Of a stretch of 64,000 nucleotides of DNA, positions 47,674-57,465 are shown in pieces. The position numbers and the translations under genes are program-made. Source of the DNA: Bog-473 sp963701955 (GTDB lineage Bacteria; Actinomycetota; Acidimicrobiia; Acidimicrobiales; RAAP-2); assembly GCA_963701955.1 (NCBI GenBank), contig OY969694.1, positions 2,666,001 through 2,730,000 on the forward strand. The letters run 5' to 3'. The notes beneath the pieces are model-generated. The model saw only the letters and a program-made list of their open reading frames with translations, was not told the DNA's origin and did no database searches. Each line of letters begins with the position of its first letter. The first letter of the stretch is position 1.

Positions 47674-49172
47674 GTGGCCGAGCCTGCCCGACGTCGTCCT
47701 GCCCCTGGCCCTCGGGGGCGCGCTCGTCGCCGGCGATCTCCATGGCGGCGGGCACGGGCGAGGAGAGCGGCTGACCGGACTGACGGGCTGACCGGACGGC
47801 CGGCGACCGGGACGAGGGGCAGCGCCGCTGGGCCCGGTGGCGACGCGACCTGCGCCCGCTGCTGGTCGCCGCCGACGGTGCTCCGCCGGGCCGTCTCCTC
47901 CTCGGCGTGCTGCCCGGCGTGGCGCGGCTCGACGGGCCTGGCGGCCGAGACGGCCCAGTCCCTGGTCGTGGTCGGGCCCACGCAGAGCGGGAAGACCACG
48001 AGCCTGGCCGTGCCCGGCGATTCTGGGCTGGCGCGGTCCCGTGCTGGCCGCCAGCGTGAAGAGCGATCTCCTCCGCCACACGCTGGGGACGCGGGCGCGC
48101 GAGGGCCAGGTGTGGTGCATCGACCCGACGGGCTGCGACCGGGCGCGCGGGCCAGCACCTGGTCGCCCCTCACCGGCTGCGGCGAGTGGCGCGAGGCCTG
48201 CCGGGCCGCCGCCGAACTGTGCGAGGCGGCCAAGAGCGAGAGGGCACGACGGCGGACGGGGAGTTCTGGTACGCCACCGCGGCCAAGCTCCTGGCGCCAC
48301 TCTTCGTCGCCGCGGCGCTCGACGGCCGCACCATGGCCGACGTCGTGCGCTGGGTCGACACGCAGGAGGTCGGCGAGGTGGCCGCCATCCTGGAGCGCGC
48401 CGCGCCGCCCGAGGTCGCTGCATGCGGCCGAGGCGACCTGGTGCCGCGACGACCGCACGCGCAGCTCCGTCTACACCACGGCCGAGACGGTGCTCGCCCC
48501 CTTCGCCCATCCGCCGCCGGGGCCGGCGGCCGGCGGCACCTTCGAGCCCGGCCATCTGCTGGGCGGCGCGAACACGCTGTACCTGTGCGCGCCGGCGCAC
48601 GACCAGCGCCGGCTGCGCGGGTACTTCACGGCGCTGACCCAGGCGGTGTTGACGCATGCGCCTTCGCCAGCGCCACGAAGTCGGGCCGACCGCTCGACCC
48701 GCCGCTGCTCGTCGTGCTGGACGAGGCGGCGCACATCGCTCCGCTGCCCGAGCTCGACGGCTTGGCCGCGACCTGCGCGTCGCACGGGATCCAGATCGTC
48801 ACGGTCTGGCAGGACCTGGCCCAGGTCCGGGGCCGCTACGGGGCCCGGGCGCCGACGGTCCTCAACAACCACCGGGCCAAGCTGTTCCTGCCCGGGATCG
48901 CCGATCCCGACACGCTCGAGTACGCCAGCCGGCTCATCGGGGACGAAGAGGCCCCGCACCCGTCGGTCACGCGTGACCCGACGGGCAGGCGCTCGACGAC
49001 GTCGACGACGACGCCGCGCCGGCTGCTGCCGCCCGAGGCCCTCCGCTGCCTCGCCCGGGGTCGCGCCGTGCTGGTCTACGGGACCCTGCCTCCGGTGCGG
49101 CTGCAGCTGCGGCCATGGTGGGCGCAGGGCGGCGACGGCTGTTCAGGTTCGGTCCGGTCGGGCCCGACGTGA
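47674..49172 (+). CDS. VirD4/TraG-like coupling ATPase
   Basis: Type IV coupling protein that would feed DNA or protein to the channel. Begins with GTG 47674; one frame encodes a membrane helix PDVVLPLALGGALVAG. Then LLLGVLPGVARLDGLAA, Walker A VVVGPTQSGKTTSLAVPAIL, GPVLAASVKSDLLRHTLGTR, FWYATAAKLLAPLFVAAALD, TRSSVYTTAETVLAPFAHPP, Walker B PPLLVVLDEAAHIAPLPELD, GIQIVTVWQDLAQVRGRYGA and NNHRAKLFLPGIADPDTLEY. These are the TraG/TraD order. Frameshifts near 47720, 48020, 48150, 48245, 48420 and 48690. The exact C-terminus is uncertain and overlaps the convergent sigma-factor gene. Confidence 0.83.
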
Positions 49173-50528
49173 CGGTGGCGCCGTCGGTGCCCGACCGCGG
49201 CGCGGCTGGCCCGGGCCCGCTCCTCGGACAGCGCGCGCTCCTGCGCGTTGGTGGCCAAGGTCCGCGGCCCGGTCGAACTCGTGCGCCGCCTCGCCGTAGC
49301 GTCCGAGCCGGTCGAGCAGGTCGCCGCGCACGCTCGGAGAGCAGGTGGTAGCGCTCGAGCGTGCCCGTCTCGACCAATTGGTCGACGAGGTCGAGCGCAG
49401 CCTCGGGGCCCGCGGCCATGGAGACGGCCACGGCCCGGTTGAGCTCGACGATGGGTGAGGGCGCGGTGCGGGCCAGCTCGCCGTAGAGCGACACGACGCT
49501 GTCCCAGTCGGTGTCCTCGGGACGGAAGGCGCGGGCGTGGCGGGCGGCGATCGCCGCCTGCAGCGTGTAGGGGCCGCGTGGGTCCGTCGAGCGCTTCGGC
49601 CGCGGGCCAGGGCCGTCCTCGCCCCGGTTGATGTGCAGGCGGTCCCAGGTCCGACGGTCCTGGTCGAGGAGCAGGACGGGCGTGCCCGACGGGCCGGTAC
49701 GGGCGCGCAGGCGGGACGACTGGAACTCCATCAACGCGAGGAGGCCCAGGACCTCGGCCTCCTCCGGGGCCAGGGCGGCGAGCACCCGAGCCGAGCCGGA
49801 GCGCCTCGGCGCAGAGCTCGGGCCGCAGCCAGTCCTCCCCGGCGGTGGCCGAGTAGCCCTCGTTGAAGATCAGGTAGATGACCTGGAGCACCGACGCCAG
49901 CCGGGTGCCCGGTCCGGCGCCCTGCGGGACCTCGAAGGCGACGCCCGCCTCGGCGATCGTCCTCTTGGCACGGACGATGCGTTGCGCGATCGTCGGCTCC
50001 GGCACCACGTAGGCCCGGGCGATCTCGGGCACGGTGAGCCCGCCGACCAGGCGCAGGGTGAGCGCGGTCCGGGCGGCGACGGACAGCACCGGATGGCAGG
50101 ACACGAACATCAGGCGGAGCGGTCGTCGGCGATCTCCTCCTCCGATTCGGGATCGAAGTCGATCTCGTCGTCCGCCGGGCAGTGCCACCGCCCGCTCGAG
50201 CTCGCGGCCGAGCTGGGCGTACTTCTCGCTTCAACGTGCGGTTGCGGCGGAAGAGGTCGACGGCCCTTCGCTTTGCCGACCGTGGTGAGCCAGGCGCCGG
50301 GGTTGCTGCGGGGTGCCGTCGCGGGGCCACTGCCGCAGCGCGTCGACCAACGCGTCCTGCGCCAGGTCCTCCGCCAATCCGATGTCGCCCGACGAAGGCC
50401 GCCAGGGTGGCGACCACCCGGGGGAACTCCATCCGGAAGACCGCCTCGACGCCGAGGCGGTCGAATCGGTGGCCGGCATGCCACCGATTCAACCACCCGG
50501 CCCTGCTCACCGGCTCCGCCAGGCTCAC
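49143..50528 (-). CDS. ECF sigma factor, ECF42 type (DUF6596)
   Basis: Extracytoplasmic-function-type sigma factor with a long C-terminal TPR-like extension, about 460 residues. Region 2 is seen in FRMEFPRVVATLAAFVGDIG with LAEDLAQDALVDALRQWPRD, then NPGAWLTTVGKAKAVDLFRR; region 4 is ARTALTLRLVGGLTVPEIAR followed by AYVVPEPTIAQRIVRAKRTI. The extension carries LQVIYLIFNEGYSATAGEDW and SPIVELNRAVAVSMAAGPEA, hallmarks of ECF42. GTG 50528 overlaps the stop of the DGPF gene (GTGA). Frameshifts near 50390, 50280, 50120, 49800, 49600 and 49340. Regulation in this group does not use a classical anti-sigma factor. Confidence 0.88.
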
Positions 50529-50864
50529 ATGACGGGGCGGACGCGGACACTCGCCGTCGCCGAGCACGCTGAGGAAGCGCTTGGTCCACTCGATGGCCTC
50601 GTCCATGTCGCGGCACTCCATGAGGGCCCAGCCGCCGACCAGCTCCTTGGCCTCGGTGAAGGGGCCGTCGACGACGGTGAATTCGCCGTCCTTCAGGGTG
50701 ACCTTGGCGCCCTCCGAGGTGGGGGCGATCCCGCCGGTGGCCACGATGACGCCGGCATTGACCGCCTCCTCGACGAACGTGCCCATCTCCTCGTACAGCT
50801 CGGGTCGGGGTGGCTCGGTCGGCGTCTCGGCCTCGTTGGCCAGCGTGTAGCCCAGGAATCGCAT
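50525..50864 (-). CDS. YCII-related DGPF-domain protein
   Basis: Small cytoplasmic protein of about 112 residues that accompanies ECF42 sigma factors. MRFLGYTLANEAETPTEPPR, MGTFVEEAVNAGVIVATGGI, then the eponymous DGPFTEAKELVGGWALMECR and MDEAIEWTKRFLSVLGDGE. A one-base shift near 50540 gives the expected RVRPVM ending with TGA at 50525-50527. ATG 50864 has AAGGAAAGGAGCACC upstream. The role of DGPF proteins is unclear; the pairing is conserved. Confidence 0.9.
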
Positions 50865-51099
50865 GGTGGTGCTCCTTTCCTTCTCGCTGGGGCGTCCCTC
50901 GCCTCACTCTGGCAGAGCGTCGAACGGGCTTCGGCAGAATCGACACGGTTCGGCGGAATTTTCTGGCCGAGATCCAGAAGAATTGCTGCAGCGTCGTCAG
51001 ACCCGTGACGGCCGAAAGCCCGGCAGCTCGCCACCTTGCACCGTTCGAGGCGGCGCGTTCGTAGTGTCGCCTCGGGATTCCAGAGGAAGGGGGCGCAAC

Positions 51100-52570
51100 A
51101 TGGCCGACCAAACAGGTGGCGAAGTGCGCATGCTCATTGACGGCGAGCTCGTCGAGGCCGCGTCGGGCAAGCGGTTCGACAACATCAATCCGGCGACCGA
51201 GGAGGTGCTGGGCGAGGTCGCCGACGCGTCGGCCGAGGACATGCAGCGGGCCATCGACTCGTCCCGGCGTGCCTTCGACGAGACCGACTGGTCGACCAAC
51301 CACGCGTTCCGCAAGCGCTGCCTGGAGCAGCTGCAGACCGCGCTGGAGGCGGAGCGGGAGGCGTACCGCGACGAGATCATCGCCGAGGTCGGCTCGCCGC
51401 GGATGATGACCTTCGCGGCGCAGGTCGACTGGCCGATCGACGAGGCCCTGGGCTGGCCGACCGAGATGATCGACGAGTTCGAGTGGGAGCGGTCGCTTCC
51501 CGACTCCGAGATGATGGGGATGAAGAGCCGCCGCGGCGTCATCAAGGAGCCGATGGGCGTGATCGGCTCCATCGTGCCGTGGAACTACCCGCTGGAGGTC
51601 ACGCTCAACAAGCTGGGCCCGATTCTGGCCACCGGCAACACGACGATCATCAAGCCGGCGCCCGACACGCCGTGGAACGCCACCCGGCTCGGCCGGCTCA
51701 TCGCCGAGAAGACGGACATCCCGGCCGGCGTCGTGAACGTGGTCACCTCGTCCGACCACCTGGTCGGCGAGGAGCTCACGCTCTCGCCCAAGGTCGACCT
51801 GATCTCCTTCACGGGTTCGACCGCCACCGGCAAGCGCATCATGGAGAAGGGTGCCGCCACGCTGAAGCGGGTCTTCCTGGAGCTCGGTGGCAAGTCGGCC
51901 CTCATCGTCTGCGACGACGCCGACTTCGCGTCGAGCGTCCCGATGGCCGCCATGGTGTGCGTGCACGCCGGCCAGGGCTGCGCCATGCAGACGCGGCTCC
52001 TGCTGCCCCGCTCCCGTTACGACGAAGGCGTGGAGCTCATCACCGCCGGCATGTCGGGGATTCCCTACGGCGACCCGTCGAGCGACGCCGTGGTCATGGG
52101 CCCCGTCGTCAGCGCCAAGCAGCGCGACCGGGTGCTCGGCTACATCGCCAAGGGCCAGGAGGAGGGCGCCAAGCTCGTCTTCGGTGGCGGCCGCCCGGCC
52201 GACCAGCCGAAGGGGTGGTTCGTGGAGCCGACCCTGTTCGTCGACGTCGACAACTCCATGACCATCGCCCAGGAGGAGATCTTCGGGCCGGTCCTGTGCG
52301 TGATCCCCTACGAGGACGACGACGACGCCGTCCGCATCGCCAACGAGAGCCACTACGGCCTGTCGGGCGGCGTCGTCGTCGGCGTCCGAGGAGCGGGCCA
52401 CCGCCATCGCCCGGCGCATCCGGACCGGCTCCATCGGTGTCAACGGCGGCCTCTGGTACGGCGCCGACTCGCCCTACGGCGGCTACAAGGACAGCGGGAT
52501 CGGCCGCCAGTGCGGGATCGAGGGTCTCGAGCAGTACCTCGAGACCAAGGCCATCGCCTGGCCCGGCTGA
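51100..52570 (+). CDS. NAD(P)-dependent aldehyde dehydrogenase
   Basis: Aldehyde oxidation enzyme of about 490 residues. MLIDGELVEAASGKRFDNIN, VIGSIVPWNYPLEVTLNKLG, IIKPAPDTPWNATRLGRLI, cofactor loop LISFTGSTATGKRIMEKGAA, catalytic Glu region VFLELGGKSALIVCDDADFA, catalytic Cys VHAGQGCAMQTRLLLPRSRY, MTIAQEEIFGPVLCVIPYED and SPYGGYKDSGIGRQCGIEGL. One frameshift near 52390. ATG 51100 has AGAGGAAGGGGGCG upstream. Followed by a convergent isochorismatase-like gene. Confidence 0.93.
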
Positions 52571-52580
52571 TCGCCCGGAC

Positions 52581-52598
52581 CCGGACGTGCAGGTCCGG
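52581..52598. terminator. Short stem-loop between convergent genes
   Basis: CCGGAC and GTCCGG form a perfect 6-bp stem with loop GTGCAG between the aldehyde dehydrogenase stop (52570) and the isochorismatase stop (52600). There is no T-run, so it is only a candidate bidirectional terminator. Confidence 0.25.
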
Positions 52599-52599
52599 A

Positions 52600-53200
52600 T
52601 CAGGCTGACCATTCGGCCAGCAGCTCGTCCGTGGTGGCGAGGCGGGCCACGAAGGCGAGGCTGTGCCGGAGCATGGACGCATGGTGCTCCGGCGGGGGTG
52701 CCGACACGTGGCGTCCGTCGGCCACGGTGACGCGCGAAGTCCTCGTCGGCCGCGCCGACGGCGACGAGCGGGATGGCCAGATTGGTCGAGACGCCGGCCA
52801 CCACGACCTCGTCCATGCCCATGTTGCGCAGGACGGTGAGCACCTCGGTGCGGTGCACCGGCGAGATGCCCTGGTGCCGCGGCAGGACCAGGTCGTCGGG
52901 GCCCGACCCCGATCTCGGGCACGATCTCGAGGGCGGGGTCGCGCGTCGCGCCAGGCCGCCGTCGACGCGGTGGCCCGCATGAGCGGCGAGCGCTGGCTGG
53001 CCGAGCGGCCGCCGGCCAGGGGCAGGTAGGTCAGGTGGACGACCTGCACGCCGGCACGCGCGGGCGCCGGCGGCCAGGCGGCCCATGGCGGCGAGGGCCG
53101 GCCGGGCGGCCTCGGCCAGCGCCGGGAGCACCGAGAGGTCGCCGATGACCCCGCGCTGGCACTCGACGAAGAGCAACGCCGTGGTGCGGGGCTTGCTCAT
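52600..53200 (-). CDS. Isochorismatase-like protein with substituted nucleophile
   Basis: About 200 residues of the cysteine-hydrolase (isochorismatase) fold. It starts MSKPRTTALLFVECQRGVIG, where the usual catalytic Asp position is Glu, continues LVLPRHQGISPVHRTEVLTV with LRNMGMDEVVVAGVSTNLAI, and ends LAFVARLATTDELLAEWSA. In active members the last segment is GVCT or similar; here it is GVST, so the Cys nucleophile is absent. Actinobacterial relatives with GVSxN exist. Frameshifts near 53070, 52960, 52910 and 52735. ATG 53200 overlaps the stop of the CoA-transferase (ATGA). Confidence 0.8.
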
Positions 53201-54457
53201 CCGGTCAGTCCGGGCGCCGGTCCTGCCACTAGGCCAGCGACCCCGGCCACCTTGAGCTCGATCATCTCCTCGTCGCTGCAGTCGATGCCGGCGAGGATCT
53301 CCTCGCAGTGCTCGTTGAACTCCGGTGACCGCTTGGGCGGCGACGGCGCGCCGGCGAACTGCACCGGCGTCGTGACGAGGGTGAAGGGCGTGCCGTCGGC
53401 GGTGGCGGTCTGGCCGAGGTAGCCGTTGGCCTCGACCTGCACGTCCTTCGTGACCTCGATGCTGTCCTGGGCCACCGCCCACTGGCCCTCGAAGTCGGCC
53501 AGGCGCTCGCGCCACTCGCTCAGCGGCGCCGACTCGAAGGTCTCCTTGAGGATGGCGCGGGCCTCGGCGGCGTTGGCGGCCAGCTGCTCGTGCGAGGAGA
53601 AGCGCTCGTCGGTGATCAACTCCTCGCGGCCGATGACCCGGCAGGCGCTCGGCCAGTAGCGGAACCCCTGCAGGCACGAGAAGGCCAGGAACCGGTTGTC
53701 CTGGGTCAGGTAGGTGCCGACGAGGGGGTTCGGGCAGGCCGATGCCGCCGCCCTTGCTCGGGCCCGGGCGCCAGGGCATGTCGAGCTGGAGCGACAGCGC
53801 GATGGCCGGGCTCATGGCCCACATGCCGACGCCGAGCAGCGAGACGTCGAGCGGCAGGGCCTCGCCGGTGCGCTCCCGGTGGAAGAGCGCGCCGAGGATG
53901 CCGCCGGCGATCGTCATGCCGCCGATGGAGTCCCCGTAGCCGGGTCCGGGCTGCCCGGCGAGGTAGTCGACGTCGGTGGGCGTCGTCCCCATGGCGCTGC
54001 CGGCCCGGCACCAGTAGCTCAAGAAGTCGTAGCCGCCGCGGTCGGCCTCGGGCCCGCGCTCGCCGCCGCCGGTGCCGGCCACGTAGATGATGTTCGGGTT
54101 GTGGGCCTTGATGTCCTCGAGCTCGATGTGCAGCTTCTTCCTGACGGCGGGCACCTTGTTGGTCAGGAAGACGTCGCACGTGGCGGCCAGCCGGTAGATG
54201 AGGTCGAGGCCCTTCTCGGTGCTGACGTCGATGCCGATGCTCTTCTTGCCCCGGTTGGAGTGCTCGAGCAGCACGTGCACCGCCCCCATGGACGGCATGA
54301 CCCCGCTGGAGGCCAGGCCGCGCATGGCGTCGCCGCGCTCGGGGTGCTCGACCTTGATGACCTCGGCACCCCAGTCGGCCAGGATGGCCGACGCCGCCGG
54401 CACGAAGGTGTGCTCGGCGACCTCCAGGATGCGGACACCCTCCATGATCTCTGACAA
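53197..54457 (-). CDS. CaiB/BaiF-family CoA-transferase
   Basis: Family III CoA-transferase moving CoA between carboxylic acids, about 420 residues. MSEIMEGVRILEVAEHTFVP, AASAILADWGAEVIKVEHPE, HSNRGKKSIGIDVSTEKGLD, HNPNIIYVAGTGGGERGPEA, GYGDSIGGMTIAGGILGALF, PLDVSLLGVGMWAMSPAIAL, then after a shift near 53735 NPLVGTYLTQDNRFLAFSCL and the C-terminal domain. The TTG at 54457 is preceded by AAGGGGAGGATTCACG and is preferred to the internal ATG at 54445. It is translationally coupled to the isochorismatase-like gene, and a similar enzyme lies at 61268. Confidence 0.9.
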
Positions 54458-54526
54458 CGTGAATCCTCCCCTTGCGTGCTGCCCACAGGGCCGCGATCGA
54501 CCCGAGGAGCTTCCCTGACGCGGGTG

Positions 54527-56050
54527 TCAGTGCGCCAACCGGGCGGGGGCGCGCCCGAGGTCAGCCGCCGTAGGGGCCGGGCGACCCTCGAGGATGACGG
54601 TCTTCGTCTCCAGGAAGGGATGCAGCCCCTCCGTCCCGCCCTCGCGGCCGATGCCGGACTGCTTGAAGCCGCCGAACGCGATGCCGAAGTCGGTGCGGAA
54701 GGCGTTGTGGCCGACGGTGCCGGAGCGGAGCTGGCGGGCCACGTCGCGGGCCCGGTCCACGTCGTTGGTGAAGACCGATGCGTTGAGCCCGTAGATGGTG
54801 TCGTTGGCGATGGCGATGGCCTGCTGCTCGTCGTGGGCCGGGATGACGCTCAGCACCGGCCCGAAGATCTCCTCCTGCGCGATGGTCGAGGAGTTGTCGA
54901 CGTTGCCGAAGACGGTCGGCTCAATGAACCAGCCCCGGTCGAGGTGCGCCGGCCGGCCACCGCCCGTGGCCAGCGTGGCTCCTTCGGCCACGCCCTTGGC
55001 GATGTAGCCCTCGACCCGATCGCGCTGGCGCTCGGCGACCAGCGGGCCCATGTGCGTCTGGGCGTCGAAGGGGTCGCCCACCTGCACCTGGGAGAAGGTG
55101 CCGGCCAGGGCGTCGACGAGCTCGTCGTGGCGGTTCTGGCTGACGACGATCCTGCGTCAGCGAGGAGCAGACCTGCCCGGTGAGGAAGCACTCGGACGCG
55201 GGCCAGGGAGGCGGCGGCGGTGGCCAGGTCCATGTCGTCGAGGATGACGGCGGCGGACTTGCCGCCGAGCTCCAGGGTGCAGCGGGCGATCCGCTCGCCG
55301 CAGATGGCGGCGATCTTCCGCCCGGCCGCCGTCGAGCCGGTGAAGGTGATTTTGTCGACGCGCGGGGTCGCGCACCAGGAGCTCGGAGACCTCCCGGTCG
55401 GCCGTGACGACGTTGAGCACGCCCGGGGGAAGGCCGACCGCCTCGGCGATCTCGGCCATGACGTACGCCTCGCCGGGAGCTTCGGGCGACGCCTTGAGGA
55501 TGACGGTGCAGCCGGCCAGCAGGGCGGGGCGATTTTGTAGGTGATGAGGCCGAGGGGGGCGTTCCACGGGATGATCGCCCCCACGACGCCGACGGGCTCG
55601 CGGACGAGGAGGCCGAACTTGCCGCCCATGGTGGGCTGCGCCTCTTCCTCGAAGGGGAACGTCTTGGCCAGGCCGGCGTAGTAGTTGAAGGTCGCCGACG
55701 CGCCGGCCACGATCCCTTGGCGACGACGTGGAGGACGCCGGACTCCCGGGGCCAGATCTGGCCCAGGTCCTCGGTCCGCCCTTCCAACTCGGTGGCGATG
55801 GCCCGCAGGTACTCGGCCCGCTGCTCGTGGCTCAGGCGCGGCCACGGTCCCTCGTCGAAGGCCTGGCGGCCGCGGCGACGGCCCGCGCCATGTCGGGCTC
55901 CTTGGCCTCGGCGACGCTGAAGAAGAGCTGCTCGCTGGTGGAGTCGATGACGTCGATCACGTCGTCCGACGACGGCTTCACCCACTCGCCGCCGATGAAG
56001 AACTGATCGGCATGTTGCAGGGGTGCACTGATGTCGTTGGCGATGGCCAT
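54527..56050 (-). CDS. NAD(P)-dependent aldehyde dehydrogenase
   Basis: Second aldehyde dehydrogenase, about 505 residues. QFFIGGEWVKPSSDDVIDVI, AFDEGPWPRLSHEQRAEYLR, VVGAIIPWNAPLGLITYKIA, VILKASPEAPGEAYVMAEIA, ITFTGSTAAGRKIAAICGER, catalytic Glu in CTLELGGKSAAVILDDMDLA, catalytic Cys in ECFLTGQVCSS, STIAQEEIFGPVLSVIPAHD and IAFGGFKQSGIGREGGTEGL. Frameshifts near 55880, 55720, 55530, 55365, 55195 and 55150. ATG 56050 follows GGAGACGCC. Divergent from the P450. Confidence 0.92.
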
Positions 56051-56203
56051 GGCGTCTCCAATCGTGAGGTCGAGTCAGACGTCACCGTAATCGGGGCGGT
56101 CGGGCGTCACACCCGCCGGGAGCGGCCGGGTCGGACTGGCGCGGCTCCGCCCGAAGGTCGATACTGGCAGAACAGAGTGTCCTCAATAGGGGAAGGGGTG
56201 GGG

Positions 56204-57330
56204 ATGGACGAGGGGTACCCGGTCTGCGCCTTCAACGAGGCGACCACCGGGCCCGTCCTGTCGCACGCCGAGGAGATCGACGGCCTGCGGGCCGAGCATC
56301 CCTTCGTGCGCAGCACGTACGGGAACGGCTTCTGGGTGTTCACCGACGCTGCGTTGATCCGGGAGGCGCTGCAGCATCCGGACGTCTTTTCGAGCACGGT
56401 GGTGACCGTCCACGATCCCGACCCGCCGTACAAGTGGATCCCCGAGATGCTCGACCCGCCCGAGCACACCGTCTGGCGGCAGCTGCTGGCGCCGCATTTC
56501 GCACCGCGGGCCATGGAGCGGCTGGAGGACAGGGTCCGCGAGCGCTGCGTCGAGCTGATCGGGGAGATCGCCGGCTGCGGGCCATTGCGATTTCCTGCGC
56601 GACTTCGCCTGGCGCTATCCGACGACGATCTTCATGGAGCTGATGGGCCTGCCCGCCGAGGGGCTGGAGCAATTCCTGGCCTGGGAGCACGCCATCCTGC
56701 ACCCCGCGGCGGGGGATGACCCGGAACGGACGGGGGCATTCGAGGCGATGTTGGCCGTCATGGGCTATTTCGCGGAGTTGCTCGAGGAGAAGCGGCGGGC
56801 GCCGGCCGACGACCTGTTGTCCGCGGCGCTGTCGTGGCGCATTGACGGGCAGCCCATTGCGCAGGAGGACCTGCTGTCGTGGTGCCTGCTCATGTTCATG
56901 GCCGGGCTCGACACCGTCTCGATCCAGCTGAGCTACGCGTTCTGGCACCTGGCGACGCATCCGGACGATCGCGGGAGGATTGCTGCGGACGTGTCGGTCG
57001 TCCCGGCGGCGGTGGAGGAGTTCCTGCGCCAGTTCGCCTTCGTCGCGCCGCTCGCGCAAGGTGATGCAGGACACCGACTTCCACGGCTGTCCACTGAAGA
57101 AGGGCGACATGGTGTTCGCTCCGCTGTGCGGTGCAACCCGTGATCCCGACGTGTTCGGTGACGACGCGGCGACGGTGCGATTCGACCGTGCGGTCAACAA
57201 CCATGTCGCGTTCGGAGCGGGACCGCACAGGTGTCTCGGATCGCATCTTGCCCGGCGGGAGCTGCGGGTGGCCTTGGAGGAATGGCACCGGGCCATCCCC
57301 GACTACCGGCTGACCGAGGGGTCGAGGTGA
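56204..57330 (+). CDS. Cytochrome P450
   Basis: Soluble haem monooxygenase of about 376 residues. Start ATG 56204 (an in-frame GTG is at 56198). FVRSTYGNGFWVFTDAALIR, MLDPPEHTVWRQLLAPHFAP (C-helix HxxxR region), I-helix LLMFMAGLDTVSIQLSYAFW (AGLDT), K-helix ExxR in VEEFLRQFAFVAPLA, and haem loop VAFGAGPHRCLGSHLARREL with the ligand Cys. Frameshifts near 56580 and 57060. Similar to the CYP types of actinobacterial terpenoid or steroid catabolism; the neighbouring CoA and aldehyde enzymes fit that. The substrate is inference. Confidence 0.93.
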
Positions 57331-57396
57331 CCGAGCACGGTGGCGGTCTGTACGGGATCGATCGGCTCGAGCTGAGTTGGGACGTGTGAGGCGCTA

Positions 57397-57431
57397 GCGT
57401 GAGTTGGAGCGTGAGTTGGAGCGTGAGTTGG
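57397..57431. repeat. 12-bp tandem repeat, 2.9 copies
   Basis: GCGTGAGTTGGA repeated at 57397, 57409 and 57421 (last copy lacking one base), between the P450 stop and the next aldehyde dehydrogenase. A related TGAGTTGG also occurs at 57373. Confidence 0.85.
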
Positions 57432-57465
57432 TGATGCAGATGAAGACGGAGATGGAGAGGACCGG

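Noticed and set aside
37355..49172. Integrative conjugative element with recombination genes
   Set aside because: No integrase, relaxase or att-like direct repeat was found; the only tRNA (23703-23775) is 13 kb away without a matching repeat seen at the cluster borders.
52109..54457. CoA-transferase/isochorismatase fusion suggested by a continuous frame
   Set aside because: A stop for the transferase at 53197-53199 overlaps the ATG of the second gene once the transferase frameshift near 53735 is bridged.
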